64,000 nucleotides of DNA from Antedon mediterranea (GCF_964355755.1 NC_092677.1:7195001-7259000); one strand, 5' to 3'. Counted from the stretch's first letter, positions 27,001 to 37,817 are shown. Program-made: numbers and translations. The notes: generated from the letters alone by a model not told the origin.

Positions 27001-30000
27001 ACTATTTCTAATATTTGTTTTGTTAGGGGTCTGATTGAGACAAGTTTAATACTTCTAAACCAGATCCCAGCCAAAAAAAAAAATAAGTAGAAATATTATG
27101 TTAAAATGTTTAATATTTATGTTAAATAATATGTTTTTTGGTTGAATAAATATTACGAAACTCAACTCAACTCAAACTCAACTCATTCCCCTACGTTCAG
27201 AGAATACGGGACTCACCTTTACCTTACCTTTATTCGCCTTTGCACTTTATGTAAAATATGTGCATCTGTTGTGGTCTGACACCACAAAAATTGTTTGCTT
27301 TTAATAAACAAGTTATGTAAGTCGTTTTTTTTAAACAATTGTATCTTTTGTATTAGATTTTTTTTAATTATTAATTTTGTTTTCTTCAAAATTTAGCTAC
27401 GTATTTTTCATCGTTCCATGCAAAACTGAGTACGGGGTTAGACGACATAGAATCCTTAAAGATAGTCCTACAAATCTGTGAAGATATTGAGAAAGAAATT
27501 CGAAAAAATATTGACGTTGGCGACAATTTTAGAGTGTTTCCATACAGGTAGGCCTATATTTGATTTGATGTTAAATCGTTGAAACATAGGACTACAGTTT
27601 TTGTTGGCCTACAAAAAAGTAGATGTTGTTACATGTTTTGAACTATGTTGTTTATGACTTTGGATTGCTCCAAATGTAGCCGTCACTATTGTCCGTTTCT
27701 CTACTACATGTTTACATGCAAACATGTTTAGAACTTAAATTGGTTTCATACCTAAGTATGTGAAATGCTAACCGTGTGGACAATTTGGTTAACAATTACA
27801 TTTTAAGACCTAACACTAGGCCTACTTTTAAAGTGGAGTTAGAAAACATCGTAAATTGGAAATGTTATACAGAATATACTGACACTAGAAAGAAAACTAC
27901 TAAGTACTTGTAGATACTGTTACAATCAATTCGACTACCTATTGTTTGAACCCAATAGAAGGGAGTCCAGGTATAACAAAATAGAACATTTTCTCAGCGT
28001 TACAGTTTTCCTATTTGCCCTTTAATATTCGTTTTTTTTTATTCTAGCGATTCCTATGTATTTTATGAGCAGTTCTTGGATATAGTTGACGAAGCAAAGA
28101 TTATATTGCCCGCTATCCTTGTTCCAGTTTTCGTTGTTACTTTACTTCTGATGTCGTTCGATTTCATCTCATCCATAATCGTAATCGTAAACGTAGCAAT
28201 GGTTGTTGTTAATACAATGGGCGTTATGTATCTCTTGGATATATACTTCAATGCTATTTCACTCGTCAATCTTATGATGGTAAGAACGTGGAGATTATTA
28301 TAACACGCCCGTGTGTATCCTTGTCCTTTGATTGGTTAACTTCGTATCACATGCCGTTCAGTATATTAGTTCTATTGCAGGGCCCACGGGGGTTATTTAT
28401 TGGTTCCAATACACGCCTGCTTTTTTAATGGCCTTGATCGGCATTAGTTATAGATGGAATCAGTGGATTAAAACAATACATAAACAAATAATGGAAATAT
28501 AGTTATGTTAAGTTATCAACATTATTTAAAATTTTAAACTGTACGCAATTAGTAGGCCATGCCGAAAGATCGTTTTCCAAAACCCTTTACCATTAGGCAT
28601 CTGAGTCTGCTAATTACGTGATTGGGTTTTTTTTCTTCAGGCAACTGGTATTTCTGTAGAGTTTATATCACATATCGTAAGAACATTCCGCCTAAGTACG
28701 CTTCCTACAAGAAAACAGCGCGCCGAGTTCTCTCTTGCTACCACTGGAAGTTCGGTAAGTGTTTTTAACTATTAAAATAACGAACACGTAGGCCTAGTGA
28801 TAGAAACTTGTTTTCGACCACTCCAGCCATATATCGATTTGAAAGTATGATTTTATACTTTTTGAACAATCATAGCGACGGCAGAAAGTACAAAAAAAAA
28901 ACCCACATGTATACAATAGCAACTGAGCAAGGAACATTATACAAATTATGCCTAGTCCTTTGCTCCTACTCGTTTTTTGTTGTTGTCTTTGTTCTGATTT
29001 TGTTGATTGTTAAGTATGCGACTTTTGATGTATATATATATATTTCTGTACCACTGTTATTTTTATATGAGCAAGAAATTAAAACAAACAAATAGTCTGC
29101 GAAGTACGGTATTCCGAATGTTCATATGGCAAGTAGACCTACACTTACGTACGAATTTTGGAACACACAAGTTTCACTACGGTCAATAGTATAGAGGAGT
29201 TCCACGAAAGCTATAGGATACTAATAATTAAAGCCATTTTAGGACAACATTTAAAAATATGGTTGAAAAAATTTTAAAATAAGGTAAAATGCTCTGCATG
29301 ACATCCCATTTCACTAGGCCTACCATATAATCGATACTTAAACGTTTTCTATTACAGATTTTGAGTGGCGTTGCACTTACCAATCTTCCTGGAATCATTG
29401 TTCTCAACTTTGCCTCGTCAAAAGTATTTCGTGATTACTATTTCCAAATGTTCTTGGCTATTACTATCATTGGTACTCTTCACGGTTTAATGTTTCTACC
29501 AGCACTTCTAACGTATTTGGGTAAGTTGTCTCTCATATGGATTTGTACAAATACTGACTGCTTGAACATAAATAATTAGGCACCGCTACCGGTACATAGT
29601 CAAGTAAGCTACCACAATGAAGTAAGCGCTTACGGTACTCCCCGGTATTCCAACATAATTTGCATAAAATAATGTAATTTGCATAAATGGAAGTTTAATA
29701 CTGTAGGCCTAATCACTGTTTTCGTGTAAGGTTTTGGTGTGAAAATTGATTGAAACTCTCAATGTAACGCGATAATACTGTTTCTTAATTACTTCTTAGT
29801 ATGTAGCCTAATGCATACACTGTGATATAATAATGGTGTGAGATACTACTTTGTAATTCATTGACAAACTATGTAGTTAACTACTAACTATTAATGTTAC
29901 CATTGACTTATACAATGAATACGGTAGTTGCACGGAATCCAATTTGCTTTAATCCTATAGGGCCACCTTTGAACAGGGCAGAGGCTGAAGCCGAGGCATC

Positions 30001-30106
30001 GAAAAGCAACGGGAATGTTCAACGGATTCACATGACCAAGATGGACCCCGAAACACATTTCGGTTACGACAACAAGGAGCTATATTTCCAAAACCATCCT
30101 GGCTAG
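15038..30106 (+). CDS. NPC1: NPC1-family intracellular sterol transporter, complete
   Basis: Twenty exons join in phase to 1291 residues (human NPC1 has 1278): 15038-15094, 17859-19079, 19407-19645, 20526-20620, 21271-21446, 21842-21970, 22897-23079, 23244-23358, 23668-23795, 24499-24633, 24903-24992, 25129-25319, 25485-25603, 25995-26130, 26226-26281, 27397-27547, 28048-28279, 28641-28754, 29358-29520, 29961-30106. A signal peptide fills exon 1. The Cys-rich N-terminal sterol-binding domain has RCPSCMENI and CQITCSPNQSQF. TM1 is about 266-290 and TM2 about 335-355; a middle luminal domain follows, then the sterol-sensing domain (about 605-780, with VGADNMFILVKDYQ), a second luminal domain, and the last TM bundle (about 1075-1243). 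NPC1 proteins move cholesterol from the lysosome lumen into its membrane with NPC2. The tail ends QNHPG and lacks the LLNF-like lysosomal dileucine signal of vertebrate NPC1, so an NPC1b/NPC1L1-like site is possible. The symbol denotes the family; orthology was not tested. All introns are GT-AG. Confidence 0.95.
15970..16006 (+). mobile_element. Penelope-like hammerhead-type motif (remnant)
   Basis: ACGATGA (15977-15983), a stem TCAA...TTGA (15984-15987 with 15994-15997), then GAAA (16000-16003) followed by CGTTGAG. This is the hammerhead order with the first two bases of the CTGATGA box changed. It lies in NPC1 intron 1 with no recognisable Penelope ORF. Confidence 0.35.
16610..16805. mobile_element. 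MITE copy (GTGTAGACAGAGC family) with adjacent tRNA-like relic
   Basis: 16610-16720 has the ACACTGTCAAAC...GTTTGATAGTGT-type arms and the ATATGGACA centre shared with the 22608 copy, and ends GTGTAGACAGAGC. Just downstream, the minus strand of 16730-16805 has GGTGGTCTAGAGGTATG, a box A-like word. Both lie in NPC1 intron 1. Confidence 0.55.
19185..19345 (+). mobile_element. SINE fragment (same family as 26403)
   Basis: The segment from GGCAGCGTGGAAAGGAACTG to CAATGAGCTCCTACGTTCAG matches the body of the SINE at 26403-26597. The tRNA head is missing or too diverged to see. It lies in NPC1 intron 2. Confidence 0.6.
22608..22768. mobile_element. MITE, 161 bp, near-perfect foldback
   Basis: The ends AAAGCTCTGTCTACAC and GTGTAGACAGAGCTTT are exact inverted repeats. 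The inside is also largely symmetric (AATTGTGATGTGCCCAT against ATTTGGGCACATCACA) with a short internal duplication of CATACCACTACCATATTTGG. It lies in NPC1 intron 6 and is the best-preserved copy in the window. Confidence 0.85.
26403..26597 (+). mobile_element. tRNA-derived SINE, interrupted by a LINE
   Basis: The head has complementary arms GGAGTTG / CAACTCC, box A GATAGCCGAGTGGTTAGGAC and box B GGTTCAATTCCC, but the anticodon arm does not fold, so it is a SINE rather than a tRNA gene. The body runs to GAGCTCCTA. The SINE resumes after the LINE insertion with CCTACGTTCAGAGAATACGGG at about 27188-27225. It lies in NPC1 intron 15. Confidence 0.8.
26600..27185 (+). mobile_element. 5'-truncated LINE (CR1/L2-like RT C-terminus)
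   Basis: The open frame 26652-26903 encodes MFKFIKGSLPRPI, NPRKILVPLVRL and SGPTLWNDLDEKL, then a lysine-rich end. This is the usual C-terminal tail of CR1/L2/Jockey-type reverse transcriptases (compare '..GP.LWN.LP..L'). The 3' end is a run of AACTC units. It is dead: only the last 80 or so codons remain. It is inserted inside a SINE. Confidence 0.8.
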
Positions 30107-30123
30107 TTGAGAATTCTCAACTA
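30104..30123. repeat. 20-bp perfect palindrome, left boundary of inverted block
   Basis: TAGTTGAGAATTCTCAACTA is its own complement. Its first three bases are the NPC1 stop codon. The same word is at 35080-35099, and three further bases on one side and two on the other match there in inverted orientation. Confidence 0.95.
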
Positions 30124-30439
30124 TTCTATGTTTTTTTCTACCTTTCTGGAAAATGATATAATCCAAATTGTATTAATACTACCAGTAGTAAACATTTAGA
30201 AACACTTGCATACCTTCACTAATTTTAGTTGTTTGTAGTTTAAGACAATCTTAGTGATATTTAAATGAAAACAATACGATAAAAACTATTGTGTCTGTAT
30301 TTAACAAGACTATGACTTCCGTATAACGTGCATTGTGGGTACTTCAATTTTTATAGAAAAGCTAGGGAATCCTAATTTAGTAGGCAGCATATGGGGGCGG
30401 GGCAACCAAACTTGCTTATCAAATCAAAGCACAGTAAAG

Positions 30440-32110
30440 CAAAAGATAAAATTAATGTACGATCCAGTTTACCACTGTTCTCAACTACAGTCATTTTAGT
30501 ATACTTGAGCACAGTGATAAAGAATAGGATAAACTTAACAATATACAACAAATAGCATTAATGTACGATCCAGTTTAACACTGTTCTCAACTATAGACAT
30601 TTTGGTGTACTTGAGCACAGTGATAAAGAATAGGATAAACTTAACAATATACAACAAAAAACATTAATGTACGATCCAGTTTAACACTGTTCTCAACTAT
30701 AGTCATTTTGGTATACTTGAGAACAGTGATAAAGAATAGGATAAACTTAACAATATACAACAAATAACATTAATGTATGATCCCGTTTAACACTGTTCTC
30801 AACTATAGTCATTTTGGTATACTTGAGCACAGTGATAAAGAATAGGATAAACTTAACAATATACAACAAATAACATTAATGTACGATGTAGTTTAACACT
30901 GTTCTCAACTATAGTCATTTTGGTATACTTGAGCACAGTGATAAAGAATAGGATAAACTTAATAATATACAACAAATAGCATTAATGTACGATCCAGTTT
31001 ATCACTGTTCTCAACTATAGTCATTTTAGTATACTTGAGCACAGTGATAAAGAATAGGATAAACTTAACAATATACAACAAATAGCATTAATGTACGATC
31101 CAGTTTAACACTGTTCTCAACTATAGACATTTTGGTATACTTGAGCACAGTGATAAAGAATAGGATAAACTTAACAATATACAACAAAAAACATTAATGT
31201 ACGATCCAGTTTAACACTGTTCTCAACTATAGTCATTTTGGTATACTTGAGCACAGTGATAAAGAATAGGATAAACTTAACAATATACAACAAATAACAT
31301 TAATGTATGATCCCGTTTAACACTGTTCTCAACTATAGTCATTTTGGTATACTTGAGCACAGTGATAAAGAATAGGATAAACTTAACAATATACAACAAA
31401 TAACATTAATGTACGATGTAGTTTAACACTGTTCTCAATAGTCATTTTGGTATACTTGAGCACAGTGATAAAGAATAGGATAAACTTAACAATATACAAC
31501 ATATAACATTAATGTAAGATCCTGTTTAACACTGTTCTCAACTATAGTCACTTTGGTATACTTGAGCACAGTGATAAAGAATAGGATAAAGTTAACAATA
31601 TACAACAAATAACATTAATGTACGATGTAGTTTAACACTGTTCTCAATAGTCATTTTGGTATACTTGAGCACAGTGATAAAGAATAGGATAAACTTAACA
31701 ATATACAACATATAACATTAATGTACGATCCTGTTTAACACTGTTCTCAACTATAGTCACTTTGGTATACTTGAGCACAGTGATAAAGAATAGGATAAAC
31801 TTAATAATATACAACAAATAACATTAATGTACGATCCAGTTTAACACTGTTCTCAACTATAGTCATTTTGGTATACTTAAGCACAGTGATAAAGAATAGG
31901 ATAAACTTAATAATATACAACAAATAACATTAATGTACGATCCAGTTTAACCCTGTTCTAAATTATAGTCATTTTGGTATATTTGAGCACAGTGATAAAA
32001 AATAGGATAAACTTCGAATAAACAGCAAATAACATTAATGTACGATGCCGTTTAATACTGTTTTAAACTATATTCATTTGAGTATAATTAATCACAGATA
32101 AAGAATAAGA
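30440..32110. repeat. Satellite array A, about 16 units of about 106 bp
   Basis: Units recur every 102-110 bp, marked by GATAAAGAATAGGATAAACT at about 30522, 30626, 30732, and so on to about 32090. Each contains CACTGTTCTCAA and, about 20 bases on, TTGAGCACAGTG (TTGAGAACAGTG in one copy): a hairpin of 12-17 bp. Edge units are the most diverged. No coding potential. Confidence 0.95.
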
Positions 32111-32554
32111 TCAACTTTAATACTATTTATTAAATAAAAAAAACTAATTCTATATTAACACATATTATTTACATATACTTTCACTGCTGATTTCTAGTAT
32201 AAACAGGCCATAGGCCTATACATGGCTGCAGTCGCGTGCTCAAATTTGAGTTGGTGTTTACCGACCGACCGACCGACATAGTGAGCTGTAGAGTCGCGTT
32301 TGCTCGCTACTAAAAAGTTCACAAAAACCGTAGGACGGGCACAGGGAAGTTTGTTCGAAACTCCAACCCTTCCCCTGGCTATGCGTTTAGATTTGTCATG
32401 CCTCCTTTACAAACCAAGATTATTAGAATACTATTAGGAGGATCAAACACAATTCTTGTTGCCAGATTTCATTGACATTACAGGTATGAAGTCTATCAAT
32501 ATACAGTACCGCTTAATACAATACTTGTTGAGGCCATATCCATCTATACATTTT

Positions 32555-33545
32555 AGTGTTATTCCACTTTAAAAAAGTCGATTTATATCAATACTCATCA
32601 ACATACGATATAACGATAGAATTTATTGCAACTTGTCCATGTCGTATTCATCTACAAATAAAGTGTCTATTACCGTACTTTTAAAAATCTATTTATATCA
32701 ATACCTATCAACGTATGTACGTGTGCATATTATATATACAAAAATATATACATCAACATAAATGTCATATCATCTACAGTCATTAGTATTATTTTACTTT
32801 TAATATTAGTAAATCCAAAGGCAAAATACTGAAATAATAACAATGAACAATGCTGTGGTCTCAATGGAGATACAAAAAAAGAAGCGAAAAGCTAAATCAA
32901 AACGATAAAGTAAAACAGCCAGAAAAGTTAGCAGAGTTTTCGGGCAACACTAGCCCCTCATCAGTGCAAGTGAGGGTACTTGTACAAGATAGTGCAGTTA
33001 TCTAACGTTTAGTCGATTTATATCAATACACTCATCAACATATTGTACGTGCAATTCACGTTTACAATCACTAGTGTTAATTCCACTTTTAAAAGTCGAT
33101 TTATATCAATATACTCATCAACATATGTACGTGTCCACGTCATATTCATCTATAAATTTTAGTGTTATTTCACTTTTAAAAGTCGATTTATCAATATACT
33201 CATCAATAAATGTACTTGTCCACGTCATATTCATTTACAAATCAGTGTTATTTCACTTTTCGAAGTCAATTATATCAATATAGGCCTACTCATCAACATA
33301 TGTACGTGCAATTCACGTCATATTCATATAATGATCAATAGTGTACAACTAATAGTGTTATTTCACTTTTAAAAGTCGATTTATATCAATATACTCATCA
33401 ACATTATGTACCGTACGTGTCCACGTCATATTCATCTCCAAATAGTTGTGTTAATTCCACTTTTAAAAGTCAATTTATATCAATTACTTATGAACATAAT
33501 GTACGTGTCCGCGTCATTCATCTACAAATATTATAGTGTTATTGT
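32555..33545. repeat. Second tandem repeat (85-108 bp, about 8 copies) in the core
   Basis: Units contain CACTTTTAAAAGTCGATTTA, ATCAATATACTCATCAACAT and GTACGTGTCCACGTCATATT. Unit starts are near 32565, 32678, 33004, 33084, 33169, 33254, 33362 and 33456. The array is broken at about 32780-33000 by other sequence containing a hammerhead-like motif. Confidence 0.85.
32925..32990 (-). mobile_element. Hammerhead-type core, Penelope/retrozyme-like
   Basis: On the minus strand an exact CTGATGA (32964-32958) is followed by a stem GGGC / GCCC with a short loop (32957-32942) and GAAA (32941-32938). This is the conserved hammerhead catalytic arrangement; stems I and III were not resolved. It splits the tandem repeat in the core of the inverted block. 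Confidence 0.55.
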
Positions 33546-33554
33546 GTTTTTCAT

Positions 33555-34800
33555 ATTTTCACTGTGCTCAAGTATATGAAAATGACTATAGTTGAGAACA
33601 GTGTTAAACAGAATCGTGTACATTAATGTTATTTGTTGTAAACGGGATCGTACATTAATGTTTTTTGTTGTATATTGTTAAGTTTATCCTATTCTTTATC
33701 ACTGTGCTCAAGTATACCAAAATGACTATAGTTGAGAACAGTGTTAAACGGGATCGTACATTAATGTTTTTTGTTGTATATTGTTAAGTTTATCCTATTC
33801 TTTATCACTGTTCTCAAATATACCAAAATGACTATAGTTGAGAACAGTGTTAAACTGGATCGTACATTAATGTTTTTTGTTGTATATTGTTAAGTTTATC
33901 CTATTCTTTATCACTGTGCTCAAGTATACCAAAATGACTATAGTTGAGAACAGTGGTAAACTGGATCGTACATTAATGTTATTTGTTGTATATTATTAAG
34001 TTTATCCTATTCTTTATCACTGTGCTCAAGTATACCAAAATGACTATAGTTGAGAACAGTGTTAAACGGGATCGTACATTAATGTTTTTTGTTGTATATT
34101 GTTAAGTTTATCCTATTCTTTATAACTGTTCTCAAGTATACCAAAATGACTATAGTTGAGAACAGTGTTAAACTGGATCGTACATTAATGATTATTGTTG
34201 TATATTGTTAAGTTTATCCTATTCTTTATCACTGTGCTCAAGTATACCAAAACGACTATAGTTGAGAACAGTGTTAAACTGGATCGTACATTAATGCTAT
34301 TTGTTGTATATTGTTAAGTTTATCCTATTCTTTATCACTGTGCTCAAGTATACAAAAATGACTATAGTTGAGAACAGTGTTAAACGGGATCGTACATTAA
34401 TGTTATTTGTTGTATATTGTACAGTGTTAAACGGGATCGTACATTAGGCCCTAATGTTATTTTTTGTATATTGTTAAGTTTATCCTATTCTTTATCACTG
34501 TGCTCTAGTATACCAAAATGACTATAGTTGAGAACAGTGTTAAACGGGATTGTTGTTGTATATTGTTAAGTTTATCCTATTCTTTATCACTGTGCTCAAG
34601 TATACCAAAATGACTATAGTTGAGAACAGTGTTAAACGGGATCGTACATTAATGTTATTTGTTGTATATTGTTAAGTTTATCCTATTCTTTATCAATGTG
34701 CTCAAGTATACCAAAATGACTATAGTTGAGAACAGTGTTAAACTACATCGTACATTAATGTTATTTGTTGTATATTGTTAAGTGTATTCTTTATTCTTAT
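33555..34800. repeat. Satellite array B, about 11 units, inverted relative to array A
   Basis: The reverse complement of the array A unit: AAGTTTATCCTATTCTTTATCACTG, then ACTATAGTTGAGAACAGTG, recurring every 100-110 bp with two irregular intervals near 34430-34560. Copies carry GGGATCG, GGATCG or ACATCG variants also seen in array A. Confidence 0.95.
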
Positions 34801-35079
34801 TAATTGTACTAAATTATTAAAAGAAACAGTAGTAAGCATAACATTTCCCCACTCCTACATTAGCATGGTAGGACATTGTAATGGTCGCAGGTGGCTCAAC
34901 TTTATTACTGCAATGGGATGGACATGGTCCTACTACCACCTTACCATCCAATAGGATTCCAGTAAATTTCCTTTACTACCAATCATAATTCAGTAATTAA
35001 ATGACCCCTTAAGTTAACAAGGAAATCAGCCTATCCCATTATACCGGTAGGCTTCGTCGTTACAGGCGTACTGCGGTAA

Positions 35080-35099
35080 TAGTTGAGAATTCTCAACTA
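35080..35099. repeat. 20-bp perfect palindrome, right boundary
   Basis: Identical to 30104-30123; the flanks AA (left) and GCC (right) match the left copy in inverted orientation, giving 25-bp inverted ends about 5.0 kb apart. No target duplication is visible outside them. Confidence 0.9.
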
Positions 35100-35746
35100 G
35101 CCAATTTGGTATATTTTATATACCTGCAACAAGGCGGCTGAACATTAAAGACCGCAGATTTCTTTTTGTATCATTGCATTTTTCCTAGCAATTGTACTAA
35201 TTTCTTGCCCTTTTTATGTAATTTTACGGTTAGATTTATTAGTATAGTATATATTATTATTTATTACTCAATTCAGTCATGCGATCGAAGACAATGTTTT
35301 TAAATACAGTAAATTACGTGTTATTATTAAAGGTCATCACTAAAATGTGGCGTAACTATAATTGTGAACGTAATCCAGTGCATTGTAAACTCTAAAGACG
35401 CACATTCGTAGAAAATAGTTTAATAACGTATGCTGATACTCTGTGTAGTAAAAAGTAATCATCGATGAATCAATCGGCAGTGAGTAATTGTCAGGTGGCA
35501 ACTACAGATACATGGTGTAACTGGAAAAAACAACAAATGCTAAATTGAAATATAATAGGCGTACAGTTTGATAGAGCGACCGTTTTACAGCGTGACCTAA
35601 ACAGATAATACATATAATATATATATTTTTTATACCGTAAACATCGTAATATTGTAACATGATGTGTTTTAAATTTTAGTGGTGTTGGTTGATTAAGTTA
35701 TTATAGAACACATATATCCATTGTACAGTACTGACTATTGTTGTCT

Positions 35747-35880
35747 AAAGCTCTGTCTACACGATGGAACTAGTTTTTTTTAAACAAGAAATGTGATGTG
35801 CGCCAAATATAGTGATATGACGTCATCATGTCCATAATTATATCACATTTTAGTTTTGGCATGATACAGTTTGATAGTGT
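35747..35880. mobile_element. MITE copy, right end truncated
   Basis: AAAGCTCTGTCTACAC at the left end; the interior has AAATGTGATGTGCG and ATGACGTCATCATGTCCAT; the right arm stops at TTGATAGTGT and lacks GAC-AGAGCTTT. Same family as 22608-22768. Confidence 0.75.
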
Positions 35881-36499
35881 AACGAAACGAAACCATATAT
35901 TTTGAAATATAGTTTAATAAGAATGTTGAAGGCCATCTTAAGAATTGCCAATACTATTTGAAAACTAAGAATAAATGCCGTCTCGATATATTTAAAATAG
36001 GTTTATGTCAGTACGTGGACTAATTTATTATTTTTCTATCGGAACGGTAGCCTTGTATACCAATGGTTTTCTGTGCAGATAGAACAAATAATTACGATAT
36101 GCCTATAGGGCTGTTGACGTTTCGATAGAAAACAATGATAAGATTGTTGCTGCTTGTTGCAGTAATTGTTTTTAACATTATTCTAGCATGTTAACGGTGT
36201 TAACGGTAATATCGGTTTGAATAATACAAAATATTATCCAAATACGAGAGAAACTCAACAAGACATTTTTTTTCTATTTTCTATACTATTAATATCATAA
36301 TATGGGTAAATATATTAAATTAATGGTAATAACAGAACAAAGGTAATAGGTTAGGGTTAGTATTGGTATAGAAAATACAACATCTTAATTAATCTATATA
36401 TAGAATAAATTAACGTTAAATACGATTACTCAAATGATTGAGGAAATAAACGCATTAAAATCGATAACAAATCGATTAATTGTATTAAAATATTACTCC

Positions 36500-37817
36500 C
36501 AGGGGCGCAGCCAGCAAAGGATTAAAGGGGGGGTCAACCAATATGTGAGTATTTTGCGAGCGAAGCGAGCAACCATGGGCTGGGGGCCAGGGGGCCGCCA
36601 AGGGCCCCCGGTTGGGGTCCAGGGGGCGAAGCCCCCTGGAAGCTTTGGCGGTCTAGGGCAATCTAGATCATTTGAATCGGTTTACGCACACACAAATAAT
36701 TATGACAATGTTAACACTAAAAAACTGTAACAAAGAAAACAAAAAACAACTCTCATTTTCATTACAGAACATTTTTATATTCCAGGCTGCCACAGACAAA
36801 CACTTTTTTTCTTGCTTGTTTTGTTGATTTGTGTAGAGAGGCTGTAAACTCAGAGGAGGAATTATTTGAATTCCTCCCTTTTCACCAATACAAAAGTTGC
36901 ATGAAATGAACGTAGAGATGCAAAAGTTTGAAAAAAGAAATTAGAATGATAGCATGGAGGGAGTGATATTATTAAATGAGAACCGTAAGGTTAGAGTTCA
37001 TACACTGTGCAAGTCCAAGAAGCTATCTTGGCTCCGTGTTTATGTGAGACGCTTATCATACCCAGTACATACAATATTTTGTTTAAAAATATACCTATTT
37101 TGTTCGAATGTATAGTATAGGTGATAGCTTATACATAATTGTAATAACTAACTTCTAAATTATTATCATACATTTTACGTTAGTTACTATAACGGCGCTC
37201 TTGACATCGCGTGATGCATCTTTAAACATAAGTTTGGAACATACATTCTTCTTGGCTTGGAGACAGAATTCGCGAATGACATTCTCTGTATTAATGTTCA
37301 TGTTAAAGTGTATGTTCATGAGGCACAATCCCAAAAGCTGCTCATAAGACATGTGATTTCCCAAACAGGTTTTTTTCTCCATAAAGTCGAAAAACTCAGA
37401 CGTTACGGGCATAGGCCTACGCGATTAGAAGAAGTGCACGCACATTCGGGAACACATCTGGATCCGCTAATTTTACACAGTCGCTTCCATCACTGAAGCT
37501 CGGAATGAAGATGTTCGTGTCTTGGCAGATCATCGTACCAAATTCAAGTTCCTTGAAGACTTCTTCAACATTACACTTCACTATAGACTCGGGTGCTACG
37601 CCAAATATTTTAAAGCATGGCCTGTTATCGGCAGAAAAACGGGTTTTTAACTCGGTTTGTAATCAAGAAGTTGATTTGGTAATACTGCTCGGTAGTAATC
37701 TTCCACAGTATCTCCAGGATGATTTGATCTGTATTGTTGTCTCATGTTTTTATTTATTTTTTCTAAAAAAAAGGGGGGGTCAGGACCCCCGTGACCCCCC
37801 CACTGGCTGCGCCCCTG
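36500..37817. mobile_element. Non-autonomous DNA transposon, 15-bp terminal repeats, 5-bp target duplication
   Basis: Exact inverted ends CAGGGGCGCAGCCAG / CTGGCTGCGCCCCTG, flanked by ACTCC on both sides (36495-36499, 37818-37822). Inside are CGAGCGAAGCGAGC and purine/pyrimidine-rich shoulders. Weak open frames at 37155-37412 (minus) and 37505-37855 (plus) may be decayed transposase but carry no motif I can name. The ends resemble those of 8468-9512. Confidence 0.88.

Noticed and set aside
30440-34800. CRISPR-like array
   Set aside because: Units are contiguous 106-bp satellites without unique spacers, in a eukaryotic intergenic region.
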